DNA of 64,000 nt from Nostocoides_A vanveenii (lineage in GTDB: Bacteria; Actinomycetota; Actinomycetes; Actinomycetales; Dermatophilaceae). Below the pieces are notes generated by a model that saw only the letters and a program-made list of their open reading frames with translations, did no database searches and was not told the DNA's origin. Location of the stretch: contig NZ_BAAAPN010000047.1 of assembly GCF_039531165.1 (NCBI RefSeq), positions 62,001 through 126,000 of the forward strand, read 5' to 3'. Shown piece after piece: positions 17,064-25,813 of this stretch. The stretch's first letter is position 1; each line of letters begins with the position of its first letter. A program made the position numbers and the translations under genes.

Positions 17064-18239
17064 ATGCGCACCCCCACCGATCCATCGACGCCCGGAGAGG
17101 CGGGCGATCCCTTTGCGAACGACCCGGTCTTCATCGCGCACGAAGGCGGCAAGCTCGGGGTAGTCGCAACCAAGCCACTCGCGGGCCGGGAGGATCTGGC
17201 CCTGCTCTACACCCCTGGGGTCGCCAAGGTGAGCGCCGCCATCGCCGCGGACGCCCGGCTGGCCGAGCGCTACACGAGCAAACGGCATACGGTCGCGGTC
17301 GTCACCGACGGCACGGCGGTCCTCGGGCTGGGCAATATCGGCCCGCTCGCGGCTCTTCCGGTCATGGAGGGCAAGGCCGTGCTGTTCAAGGAGTTCGGCG
17401 GCCTCGATGCCGTCCCCCTGTGCCTGGAGACCGGCACGGTGGACGAACTCGTTGAGGCGATCGCCCGCCTGGCACCCGGCTTCGGTGGCATCAACCTCGA
17501 AGACATCTCCGCCCCGCGCTGCTTCGACATCGAGGACAAACTGGCCCGTCGGCTGCCGATTCCCGTCTTCCACGACGATCAGCACGGCACGGCGATCGTC
17601 GTTCTCGCCGGCCTGATCAACGGCTGTCGGGTGGTCGGGAAGGATCTGGCGGATCTGCGGATCGTCATCAGCGGGGCCGGTGCGGCCGGCATCGCGATCG
17701 CCAATTTGCTGCACGAGGTGGGCGTCGCCGATGTCGTCGTGTGCGATTCCCGCGGCATCCTCGGCCCGGACCGGCGCGACATCTCCGGCCACAAAGCCAG
17801 GGTTGCGGCATGGAGCAATCCGCGTCAACTGACCGGCCCGATCGGCAAGGCGCTGATCGGAGCCGAGGTCCTGATCGGCGTGAGCGGAGGCACCATCGAG
17901 GAGACGGATGTCGCCGCGATGGCCCCAGACGCGATGATCTTCGCGCTCGCCAATCCGACGCCGGAGGTCCACCCGGACATCGCCGGCAGGTATGCCGCCA
18001 TCGTTGCCACGGGACGTTCGGACTTCCCGAACCAGATCAACAATGTGCTCGCTTTCCCCGGGATCTTCCGCGGCGCCCTGGATGCCGGGGCCCGCGCCAT
18101 CACGACGGCGATGAAGATTGCTGCGGCGCGGGCGATTGCCGACCTGGTCGACGAACCCACCTCGGATGCCATCGTCCCGAGCGTCTTCGACCCCCGGGTC
18201 GCACCACGCGTGGCGAGTATTGTCGCCGCGTTGTCCTAG
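17064..18239 (+). CDS. NAD(P)-dependent malic enzyme
   Basis: Oxidative decarboxylation of malate to pyruvate; 391 aa, the short bacterial form without a phosphotransacetylase domain. Motifs are LLYTPGVAKVS, HTVAVVTDGTAVLGLGNIGP, FHDDQHGTAIV and the nucleotide-binding ISGAGAAGIAIANLL. ATG 17064 has GGAG 9 nt upstream. It is divergent from sodX with only 95 bp between the starts, so the promoters are close or overlapping. Cofactor choice cannot be settled by eye. Confidence 0.93.
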   Translation: MRTPTDPSTPGEAGDPFANDPVFIAHEGGKLGVVATKPLAGREDLALLYTPGVAKVSAAIAADARLAERYTSKRHTVAVVTDGTAVLGLGNIGPLAALPVMEGKAVLFKEFGGLDAVPLCLETGTVDELVEAIARLAPGFGGINLEDISAPRCFDIEDKLARRLPIPVFHDDQHGTAIVVLAGLINGCRVVGKDLADLRIVISGAGAAGIAIANLLHEVGVADVVVCDSRGILGPDRRDISGHKARVAAWSNPRQLTGPIGKALIGAEVLIGVSGGTIEETDVAAMAPDAMIFALANPTPEVHPDIAGRYAAIVATGRSDFPNQINNVLAFPGIFRGALDAGARAITTAMKIAAARAIADLVDEPTSDAIVPSVFDPRVAPRVASIVAALS

Positions 18240-18298
18240 ACTTTGTGGGCCGGGAGGCCCCACCCGGTCTCACTTTCTGCACTTATTGGAGTTCGTTC

Positions 18299-18819
18299 GT
18301 GCCTGCCGATGGCCAGGAGTCGACCGACCGGCACCAGGCCACCAAACGCGGCGGAGGCTTCTGGGGAGGTGGCGGCGCCACGCGTGCCGCCGGGCGCCGG
18401 TCGCGGACCAAGTCGCGCGACATCATCCCGGCTGTCGCCGTCATCCTCGCGATCCTGCTGGCCATTCTGTCCGGCATCCGGCGGTGCTCCGCGCGGCCTA
18501 CCTCGGGGCCAATGGGTCGATCGCCGGCGCGGGTTGGGCGCTCGCGGCCGACCCGCGCCGGCGCTGACTCGGTATGGCCTTCGCGGCAGCGGCGAATGTG
18601 CTGGTACTGGTGGTGGCGACGCCTCGTGTGGGTGCGTTCGGTGGCGGCCTGGCCATGGTCGCCGCAAGCCTGGTCGCCGGCACCGCGAACATCATCTGGC
18701 TGCATCGCCATTTCGGTATCCCCTGGCGCGGCTTCTACGGCTGGAGCCGCCATGACACCGACCAGTTGCTCGCAGTGGTCCGCCTGTTGACTCGGCGCAT
18801 CCGCCGGGTCCCTGCCTGA
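18299..18819 (+). pseudogene. Broken membrane protein, possible polysaccharide flippase remnant
   Basis: A GTG at 18299 behind TTGGAG opens a frame with a polar N-terminus and a membrane helix (DIIPAVAVILAILLAILSG). Near 18480 the coding signal jumps to another frame (AYLGANGSIAGAGWALAAD), stops at TGA 18565-18567, and resumes in the same frame as a helix-rich tail (ANVLVLVVATPRVGAFGG, then ASLVAGTANIIWLHRHFGIP) to 18819. The tail resembles the C-terminus of O-antigen/polysaccharide flippases; that call is weak. The N-terminal part may belong to a different gene, fused by a deletion. Confidence 0.6.
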
Positions 18820-18836
18820 GAAAGAGAGATGCTTCG

Positions 18837-19695
18837 GTGGAGATCGACTCGAGCCCGAGGCACGATAAGCCCCGCAAGGTGGTCAAGTTGGCCACCCTTG
18901 GGTTCCTTGCGGCCCGGACCGGCTTAGCAGCGCACCCGTCACCGGGGATTCGCCGGTCACCCTGTCCATCACCTCCTACGGCCGGCGGATGAGTGTCGTC
19001 GGTTATGCCATCGAGTCGCTCGCCGCCGGTCGTGTCCGGCCGGCCCGATTTCTGCTGTGGGTCGATAACCCGGACGCGGCCCGAGCCAGCAAGGATGATC
19101 GACCGGCTGGCCGAGCGGGGTTTGGAAGTCCTCGCCACCAATGACTTCGGCCCGCACAAGAAGAGCTACCCCTACTGCAGGCTGGCCGGCGGGGACGGCC
19201 TGGACCTGGTCACGGCAGATGACGACTTGCTCTACCCCCGCGGCTGGCTCGCGGGCCTGGCCAGCGGGCAGGCGGCCGCACCCGGTGACTTCGTCGGCTA
19301 TCGCGCCAAGACGGTGTCCTTCGAGGAGAACGGGCAGTTGGCTCCCTACGCGCAGTGGCCGGCGGCCCCCGCGGGTCCTCCGGCCCCGCGCGTCTTCCTC
19401 ACCGGGGGTGCGGGCGTGGTCTTCCCCGCCGCCCTGCGCGCGGCCATCGCCGCCGCCGGCGCGGCCTTCATGGACGTATGCCCGCGTGCGGACGACATCT
19501 GGACAAACGCCTGCGCGCTGCGGGCCGGCATCACCGTGCGCACCATCGATGCAAAGGGGGATGGCGATGCTCAGCATCCCGCGCAGTCAAGGCGAGCAGG
19601 CGCTGCATACCGACAATGTCGGTGCCGGCGGCAACGACCGGCAACTCGCGGCCACCATGACGCCGTCCGATCTGGCGGCGCTCCGGGCCGGTTGA
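18837..19695 (+). pseudogene. Frameshifted GT-A glycosyltransferase
   Basis: Coding similarity is continuous but moves between frames. The N-terminus starts at GTG 18837. It shifts near 18905 to a frame with SPVTLSITSYGRRM and RPARFLLWVDNPD. It shifts near 19090 to one with MIDRLAERGLEVLATNDFGP, the acidic motif TADDDLLYPRGWL (DXD-like) and LTGGAGVVFP. It shifts near 19560, at an AAAGGGGG run, to the ending SIPRSQGEQALHTDNVGAGG. At least three indels are needed, so the gene is inactive unless the sequence has errors. It probably once acted in capsule/exopolysaccharide synthesis. Confidence 0.8.
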
Positions 19696-19707
19696 TCCGG
19701 CCCGGAG
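19681..19707. terminator. Hairpin between the glycosyltransferase remnant and the 60-aa gene
   Basis: An 11-bp perfect stem CTCCGGGCCGG / CCGGCCCGGAG with a 5-nt loop. It covers the remnant's stop codon and lies just after the convergent minus-strand gene, so it can end transcripts from either side. Confidence 0.6.
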
Positions 19708-19714
19708 CGACTGG

Positions 19715-19897
19715 TCAGTCCTCGGCGAAAAGGTCGTCCAGGCGCGCCAGCCAGGCGGCCAACCGCTCGATGGGCACCTCGAACTCGGGGTGCTCGTCGA
19801 CGAAGGAGCGCAATTGGTCGGCGACCCAGGCGAGGCTGACCTCCTCCTCCCCGCGCCGGGTCTCCAACTCCTCGATGCCGCGATCGGTGAAGTACAT
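19715..19897 (-). CDS. Conserved 60-aa actinobacterial protein (DUF6104-like)
   Basis: A 60-residue protein, MYFTDRGIEELETRRG to the acidic end LARLDDLFAED. It matches a small conserved actinobacterial family usually found just downstream of kgd, as here (11-nt gap). The function is unknown. ATG 19897 is within SD range of GGGAT; the longer frame runs through kgd and is a shadow. Confidence 0.8.
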   Translation of the reverse strand: MYFTDRGIEELETRRGEEEVSLAWVADQLRSFVDEHPEFEVPIERLAAWLARLDDLFAED

Positions 19898-19908
19898 CCT
19901 CGATCCCG

Positions 19909-22900
19909 TCAGCGATCGAAGGCGGCAGCCAGGAGGATGGCCTCCTCGGCCGCGTGCTTCTTCGACGAGCCGGTCGCGGGCGAGGCCGAAGCGGGCCGCG
20001 ACACGACACGCAGCGGCTTGGTGTAGCCCCGCTCGGCCAGTTCCGGAGGCAGGTTGAGGCCGAGGAACGGGTAGGACCCTTGGTTCTTCGGCTCGTCCTG
20101 GACCAGGACCAACTCGGCGTTGGGATACTGCGCCAGGGCGGCGGCGATCTCGTCCGCCGGCAGCGGGTAGATCTGTTCCAGCCGCAGAATGGCGGTGCGC
20201 TGGTCGCCGCGCTTCTCGCGCTCCGCCTCGAGTTCGTAGACGACCTTGCCGCTGGCCAGCAGCACCCGGTCGACCTGGTGGCCATCGAGCTTGGTCGTAT
20301 CCGGCAGGACGGGTCGGAAGCCGCCGGTCGTAAAGTCCTCGGGCATCGAGGACGCCGCCTTCAGCCGCAGCATGGACTTCGGCGTGAAGACGATCAGCGG
20401 GCGGCGGGGGCGGGCATACGCCTGGCGGCGCAGCAGGTGGAAGTGGCTCGCCGGCGTGCTCGGGTAGGCGACGGTCATATTGTCCTCGGCGCACAGCGTC
20501 AAGAAGCGCTCGATCCGCGCCGATGAGTGGTCCGGGCCCTGGCCCTCGTAGCCGTGGGGCAGCAGCATGACGACCGATGAGTGCTGGCCCCACTTCTGTT
20601 CGGAGGAGGAGATGAACTCGTCCATGATCGTCTGAGCGCCGTTGACGAAGTCGCCGAACTGGGCCTCCCATAAGACGAGTGCGTCGGGCCGCTCAACCGA
20701 ATAGCCGTACTCGAAGCCCATGGCGGCGTACTCCGAGAGCAGGGAGTCGTAAACCCAGAACTTCGCCTGGTCCGGGCTCAACTCACGCAGGGGCGTCCAC
20801 TCGTCGGCGTTCTGCTTGTCGATCAGGACCGCGTGACGCTGGACGAAAGTGCCGCGCCGGCTGTCCTGTCCGGCCAGCCGCACCGGCGTGCCCTCCATGA
20901 GGAGGGAACCGAAGGCGAGCAACTCGCCCATACCCCAATCGACGCCGCCCTCGCGGGTGGAGGAGGCGCGCTTCTCCATCGCTTGCGCGAGCTTCGGGTG
21001 GACCGTGAAGCCGGGCGGTGGCGAGACGAACGCATCGCCGATGTGCTGGAGCATCTCGGTGGAGATGGCGGTCTGAGTGGCCGAGTGGCGCGGCGCGGTC
21101 GGGGTTTGGGCGGTCGGTCGCTCCAGCCCGGCGTGGCCTTCGACGTCGGTGCCGCGCACAGAGGGGTCATCGGCCGGCATGTCCTGCTGCTGCATGGCCG
21201 CTTTGGTCTCGACGAAGACCTTTTCCAGCTGTTGCTGGTAGTCGCGCAAGGCCGCGTCGGCTTCGTCTTGGCTGATGTCACCGCGGCCGATCAAGGCCTC
21301 GGTGTAGAGCTTACGGACGCTGCGCTTGGCCTCGATCAGCTTGTACATCAGCGGCTGCGTCATCGAGGGGTCGTCGCCCTCATTGTGTCCGCGGCGGCGA
21401 TAGCACACCATATCGATGACGACGTCCTTGTTGAACTCCTGACGGAACTCGTATGCCAGCTCCGCCACCCGCACGCACGCCTCCGGGTCGTCGCCGTTGA
21501 CGTGGAAGATCGGTGCTTGCACCATCTTGGCGACATCGGTGCAGTAAATCGACGAGCGCGAGCTGGTCGGCGCAGTCGTGAATCCGACCTGGTTGTTGAT
21601 GACGACGTGCACGGTGCCGCCGGTGCGGTAACCGCGCAGTTGCGAGAGGTTCAGCGTCTCGGCCACGATGCCCTGGCCGGCAAAGGCCGCGTCACCGTGT
21701 AGCAGGATGGGCAGGACGGTGAAGTCCTCGCCGCCGAGGTTGATCCGGTCCTGCTTGGCGCGGGCGATGCCTTCGAGGACTGGGTCGACGGCCTCGAGGT
21801 GCGAGGGGTTGGCCGCGAGGTAGACCTTGGTGGTCGCGCCGGACTCGGCGGTGAAAACACCCTCGGTGCCGAGGTGGTATTTCACGTCCCCTGAGCCCTG
21901 CACCGAGCGGGGGTCCTGCTTGCCCTCGAACTCGCGGAAGATCTGACTCGGCTGCTTGCCGGCGATATTGGCGAGCACATTGAGCCGGCCGCGGTGCGGC
22001 ATACCGATGCACACCTCTTCGAGGCCGTCCTGGGCGGCCCGCGAGAGCACCCGGTCCAGCAGCGCGATCACGGACTCGCCGCCTTCGAGCGAGAAGCGCT
22101 TTTGGCCGACGAACTTGGTCTGCAGGAAGGTCTCGAAGGCCTCGGCGGAGTTGAGGCGGCGCAGGATCCGCAGTTGCTCCTCACGCGAGGTCTTGGCGTA
22201 GCCGATCTCGACCTTGCGCTGGATCCACCGGCGCTGCTCGGGGTCGGTGATGTGCATGTACTCGATGCCGACGGAGCGGCAGTAGGAGTCGCGCAGGATG
22301 CCGAGGATCTTGCGCAGCGGCAGGAAGGGGACGCCGCCGAAGCCGCCGGTGGCGAAGTGCCGGTCGAGGTCCCACAGCGTCAGATCGTGGCTGGTGACGT
22401 CGAGGTCGGGGTGGCGCCGCTGGCGGTATTCGAGCGGGTCGGTGTCGGCCATCAGGTGGCCACGCACGCGGTAGGCGTGGATCAACTCCTGGACGCGGGC
22501 AACCTTGTTGATGTCGTCGTCGTGCGAGGCGTCGATGTCCTGGACCCAGCGCACCGGCTCGTAGGGGATGCGCAGGCTGGCGAAGATCTCGTCATAGAAG
22601 CCGTCCGCGCCGAGCAGGAGCTGGTGCATGATCCGCAGCATGTCGCCGGACTGGGCACCCTGGATGATCCGGTGGTCATAGGTCGAGGTCAGCGTGAGGA
22701 TCTTGCTGACGCCATTGCGGTTGAGGATCGTCGGGCTGGCCCCCTGCCACTCGGCCGGGTACTCGAGCGCGCCGACGCCGATGATGGTGCCCTGGCCTTG
22801 CATCAACCGCGGAACCGAACTGACCGTGCCGATGGTGCCGGGGTTGGTCAAGCTGATGGTCGTGCCTTGGAAGTCCTCGATGGTCAGCTTGCCGCCGCGG

Positions 22901-23784
22901 GCCTTCTTGATCAGGGACTCGTAGGCGGCCCAGAAGTGCGAGAAGTCCATGCTCTCGGCGGCCTTGATGGAGGGGACGAGCAACTGCCGGGTGCCGTCGT
23001 CCTTGGCCAGGTCGATCGCGATGCCGAGATTGACGTGGGCCGGAATGCACAAGGCCGGTTTGCCGTCGACCTTGGTGAAGCTGTTGTTCATCGCCGGGAG
23101 CTGAGCCAGGGCCTTGACCATGGCGTAGCCGATGATGTGGGTGAAGGAGACCTTGCCGCCGCGGGCGCGGGCGAGGTGATTGTTGATGACGACCCGGTTG
23201 TCGATCAGCAGCTTCGCGGGCACGCTGCGCACGCTGGTCGCCGTTGGGACCTGTAGCGAATTCTCCATATTGGTCACGACGCGTGCGCTGGCGCCGCGGA
23301 TCGGGCTGACCTCGGTGCTTGCCGTCGCGGCGGCGGGGGACTTGGGCGCAGCGTCGCGGGGGGTGGCCGAGGGCGAGGTCGGGGCTGGACGCTCAGGTGC
23401 TTTACGAGGGGCTGGGGCCGGCGCGAGCGGTGCGGCGTTCGCGGCAGGGGCCACGGGTGCGGCGGGTGCGGGAGCCGGTGTTGACGTTGTCGGACTCGCG
23501 GCGGGGGATGCCGCGGCGGGGGCCGCCGCAGCTGTGGGCGGCTTGGCCGCCGCGGAGGGCGCCTGGGCTCCGGCGGGCGCCTGGGCCGGTGCGGCGGCCG
23601 GGGGCGACTGCCCATTGCTCTGCGAGGTGCCATTATCCCCGGGCTGGTAGGTCGCGAAGAAGTCCCACCAGGCCCGGTCGACGGAGTTCCGGTCCTTCAG
23701 GTAGCTCTCGTAGAGCTCATCGACGAGCCATTCGTTGGGTCCGAATGCTTCCATCGGGTCGGCAGGAGTCTTGGGGTCGGGCAC
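19909..23784 (-). CDS. kgd: Multifunctional 2-oxoglutarate decarboxylase/dehydrogenase E1-E2 (Kgd/OdhA type)
   Basis: A 1291-aa fused TCA-cycle enzyme. The N-terminal tail (DPMEAFGPNEWLVDELYESYL) is followed by an Ala/Pro-rich linker (about residues 50-150), an E2-like acyltransferase domain (THIIGYAMVKALAQLP, YDHRIIQGAQSGD) without lipoyl domain, then a ThDP-dependent E1 domain (AYRVRGHLMADTDPL, MPHRGRLNVLANIAGKQ, FHVNGDDPEA). In relatives it decarboxylates 2-oxoglutarate and works with E2/E3 of pyruvate dehydrogenase, regulated by FHA protein GarA/OdhI. ATG 23784 has AGAGG 9 nt upstream. It is slightly longer than the mycobacterial and corynebacterial homologues because of the linker. Confidence 0.96.
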   Translation of the reverse strand: MPDPKTPADPMEAFGPNEWLVDELYESYLKDRNSVDRAWWDFFATYQPGDNGTSQSNGQSPPAAAPAQAPAGAQAPSAAAKPPTAAAAPAAASPAASPTTSTPAPAPAAPVAPAANAAPLAPAPAPRKAPERPAPTSPSATPRDAAPKSPAAATASTEVSPIRGASARVVTNMENSLQVPTATSVRSVPAKLLIDNRVVINNHLARARGGKVSFTHIIGYAMVKALAQLPAMNNSFTKVDGKPALCIPAHVNLGIAIDLAKDDGTRQLLVPSIKAAESMDFSHFWAAYESLIKKARGGKLTIEDFQGTTISLTNPGTIGTVSSVPRLMQGQGTIIGVGALEYPAEWQGASPTILNRNGVSKILTLTSTYDHRIIQGAQSGDMLRIMHQLLLGADGFYDEIFASLRIPYEPVRWVQDIDASHDDDINKVARVQELIHAYRVRGHLMADTDPLEYRQRRHPDLDVTSHDLTLWDLDRHFATGGFGGVPFLPLRKILGILRDSYCRSVGIEYMHITDPEQRRWIQRKVEIGYAKTSREEQLRILRRLNSAEAFETFLQTKFVGQKRFSLEGGESVIALLDRVLSRAAQDGLEEVCIGMPHRGRLNVLANIAGKQPSQIFREFEGKQDPRSVQGSGDVKYHLGTEGVFTAESGATTKVYLAANPSHLEAVDPVLEGIARAKQDRINLGGEDFTVLPILLHGDAAFAGQGIVAETLNLSQLRGYRTGGTVHVVINNQVGFTTAPTSSRSSIYCTDVAKMVQAPIFHVNGDDPEACVRVAELAYEFRQEFNKDVVIDMVCYRRRGHNEGDDPSMTQPLMYKLIEAKRSVRKLYTEALIGRGDISQDEADAALRDYQQQLEKVFVETKAAMQQQDMPADDPSVRGTDVEGHAGLERPTAQTPTAPRHSATQTAISTEMLQHIGDAFVSPPPGFTVHPKLAQAMEKRASSTREGGVDWGMGELLAFGSLLMEGTPVRLAGQDSRRGTFVQRHAVLIDKQNADEWTPLRELSPDQAKFWVYDSLLSEYAAMGFEYGYSVERPDALVLWEAQFGDFVNGAQTIMDEFISSSEQKWGQHSSVVMLLPHGYEGQGPDHSSARIERFLTLCAEDNMTVAYPSTPASHFHLLRRQAYARPRRPLIVFTPKSMLRLKAASSMPEDFTTGGFRPVLPDTTKLDGHQVDRVLLASGKVVYELEAEREKRGDQRTAILRLEQIYPLPADEIAAALAQYPNAELVLVQDEPKNQGSYPFLGLNLPPELAERGYTKPLRVVSRPASASPATGSSKKHAAEEAILLAAAFDR

Positions 23785-23895
23785 GGCCGTAACGCCTCTT
23801 TCGCACTCGTCAGCGGTGACGGAACTGTTTCAACCCGTCCAGCCTACCCGGGCCACCAGGAGTGGGCCGATTCCCGCGGTGCCCGCGCGCCGACG

Positions 23896-24738
23896 TCAGG
23901 TCACATCGCGCCGAGTGGTCAGGAAGGCACCGCTGATGGCGAGCACGGCGGCATACAGGACGAGAACGAGACCGGCCTGCCACCAGTGATCGAAGTACTG
24001 AGCCTGGGCGGCAGGGTCGACGCTCTGACCGGCCGTGGGATCGCTGGTGATGAGCATGTTCGAGGTCAGCTGGCCCGGGATCCACTTCATCGCCGAATAC
24101 CAGTGCTTGACCGTGAAGATGATGGACAGGGCGGTCTGGATGATGAAGGCGAAGCCGACGGCGATCAGGACAGCCGCGATCTGGTTGCGGATCAGCATGC
24201 CGACGCCGAAACCGATGAGCATCCAGATGGCGAAGACGAGGATGCCGATGCCGAGCGACTCCCACACCTTCGGTTCGCCGAGGAGGGTCGGCTGGTGCTT
24301 GACGAATTTGATGATCGGCACGGCGCCGGCGATGCTGGCGGCGGCGTGGACAACGGCATACAGAGCACCGGTGATGGCCACGGCGATCATCTTCGAGATC
24401 ATCACGACCCACCGGTTGGGGGTAGAGAGGAAGGTCGCGCTGATCGTCTTGTGCCGGTATTCGCCGGTGATCAGCATGACCCCCAGGGCCAGCGGGAAGA
24501 GCAGCGACATCTGCTGCACGATGCCGGCGTTGTAGATCAGCTGTGCGGTGCCGACGGTCAGTTTGGCGAAGGGGTTGCCCTGGCCGCCGTTGTCGCCGTT
24601 GTCCATATTCGCGTTGCCGAGCAGGGCGGCGAAGCCCATCGCGATCAAGGCGGCGACCAGGGCCATACCCAGCCCCATGCCCCACCACAACCGGGTGCTG
24701 AAGACCTTCCGAAGCTCGGAGCGGATGGCGCCGATCAC
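23896..24738 (-). CDS. ABC-2 type transporter permease
   Basis: A 280-aa membrane protein with six predicted helices. The N-terminus MIGAIRSELRKVFSTRLWW and the segment LITGEYRHKTISATFLSTP are typical of ABC-2 permeases of the antibiotic-resistance/bacteriocin-immunity type. It starts in ATGA overlap with the ATPase gene. The substrate is unknown. Confidence 0.9.
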   Translation of the reverse strand: MIGAIRSELRKVFSTRLWWGMGLGMALVAALIAMGFAALLGNANMDNGDNGGQGNPFAKLTVGTAQLIYNAGIVQQMSLLFPLALGVMLITGEYRHKTISATFLSTPNRWVVMISKMIAVAITGALYAVVHAAASIAGAVPIIKFVKHQPTLLGEPKVWESLGIGILVFAIWMLIGFGVGMLIRNQIAAVLIAVGFAFIIQTALSIIFTVKHWYSAMKWIPGQLTSNMLITSDPTAGQSVDPAAQAQYFDHWWQAGLVLVLYAAVLAISGAFLTTRRDVT

Positions 24739-25712
24739 TTTTCGTTCCCCCCGTCCTGGCCGGCGATCGCGTCCTGCTCCTGGGGAGCGGTCCCGTCGCC
24801 GAGATTGCGGTTCTGGCCCTCGGTCAGGGCGAAGAAGAGTTCTTCGAGGTCGCTGGCCTGCGGCTGCAGTTGCCAGATCGGCAGCCCGGCGCGCAGGGCG
24901 ACATCGCCGATGAGGCGCAGGTCGTCGGTCTGCACCGAGAGTGAGTTGCCGTCGGCCCCCGGAGTCGACGTCACATCCGCGACGCGGAGCGCGCCGGCGA
25001 GGCGGCCGGGGTCCGAGGTGCGCACCAGCGCGGTGACCGGGCCGTGCAGGGATTCGATGGTCCCGGCCCGGACGAGCCGGCCGTTCGAGATGATCACGAC
25101 GTCGTCGACGGTCTGCTCGACCTCTTGCAGCATGTGGCTGGAGACCAGGATGGTCCGGCCCTGGGCGGCGAGACTGCGCAGGAAGCCGCGCAGCCAGCGG
25201 ATGCCCTCGGGGTCGAGGCCGTTGGCGGGCTCGTCGAGGATCAGCACTTGCGGGTCGCCCAGCATCGCGGCGGCCAGACCGAGGCGCTGGCGCATGCCCA
25301 TCGAGTAGCCCCCCGCCCGCTGGCGGGCGGCGGCCGGGATGCCGACGAGTTCGAGCATCTCGTCCACCCGAGAATCCGGTATGCCCGCGGTGGCGGCGAG
25401 CACGCGCAGGTGGTCGCGACCCGAGCGTCCGGGGTGGAAGTTGGTGGCCTCGAGCGCGGACCCGACGGTCGTCAGCGGCGTGGAGATCCCGGCATACGAA
25501 ACGCCACCGATGGTGGCGGTGCCTGCGGTGGGCTTGACCAGGCCGAGCAGGATCCGCAGCGTGGTGGTCTTGCCGGCGCCATTGGGCCCGAGGAAGCCGG
25601 TGACCCGCCCCGGTGCCACGCTGAAACTGAGGTTGTCGACGGCAACGAAGTCACCGAATCTCTTAGTGAGATCGGTGATCTCGATCCGTCCGCCATCGGC
25701 GGTCGCGCTCAT
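24735..25712 (-). CDS. ABC transporter ATPase (exporter type)
   Basis: A 325-aa ATPase partner of the ABC-2 permease. Walker A is GPNGAGKTTT, the signature YSMGMRQRLGLA, Walker B VLILDEPANGLDP and the switch His in VSSHMLQEVE. A C-terminal 100-residue domain follows. ATG 25712 (MSATADGGRIEITDLTKRFG) aligns with the usual N-terminus; the longer ORF adds 21 atypical residues. The SD is weak. Confidence 0.92.
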   Translation of the reverse strand: MSATADGGRIEITDLTKRFGDFVAVDNLSFSVAPGRVTGFLGPNGAGKTTTLRILLGLVKPTAGTATIGGVSYAGISTPLTTVGSALEATNFHPGRSGRDHLRVLAATAGIPDSRVDEMLELVGIPAAARQRAGGYSMGMRQRLGLAAAMLGDPQVLILDEPANGLDPEGIRWLRGFLRSLAAQGRTILVSSHMLQEVEQTVDDVVIISNGRLVRAGTIESLHGPVTALVRTSDPGRLAGALRVADVTSTPGADGNSLSVQTDDLRLIGDVALRAGLPIWQLQPQASDLEELFFALTEGQNRNLGDGTAPQEQDAIAGQDGGNEK

Positions 25713-25813
25713 CTGGGTCAACTTTCCGGTCGATGCGGGGCCCCTGCCCCCGTCCTCGCACCCCGTGGTGCGCACCCATTCAACCAGGCATCCTTGGGTA
25801 CCATGGCCGCACT

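Noticed and set aside
18993..20057. 354-codon plus-strand frame
   Set aside because: Only its middle part is glycosyltransferase. The start is out of frame with the gene's N-terminus and the end runs antisense into kgd.
19715..20671. 318-codon minus-strand frame
   Set aside because: Only the last 60 codons are a real gene; the rest is an alternate frame of kgd.
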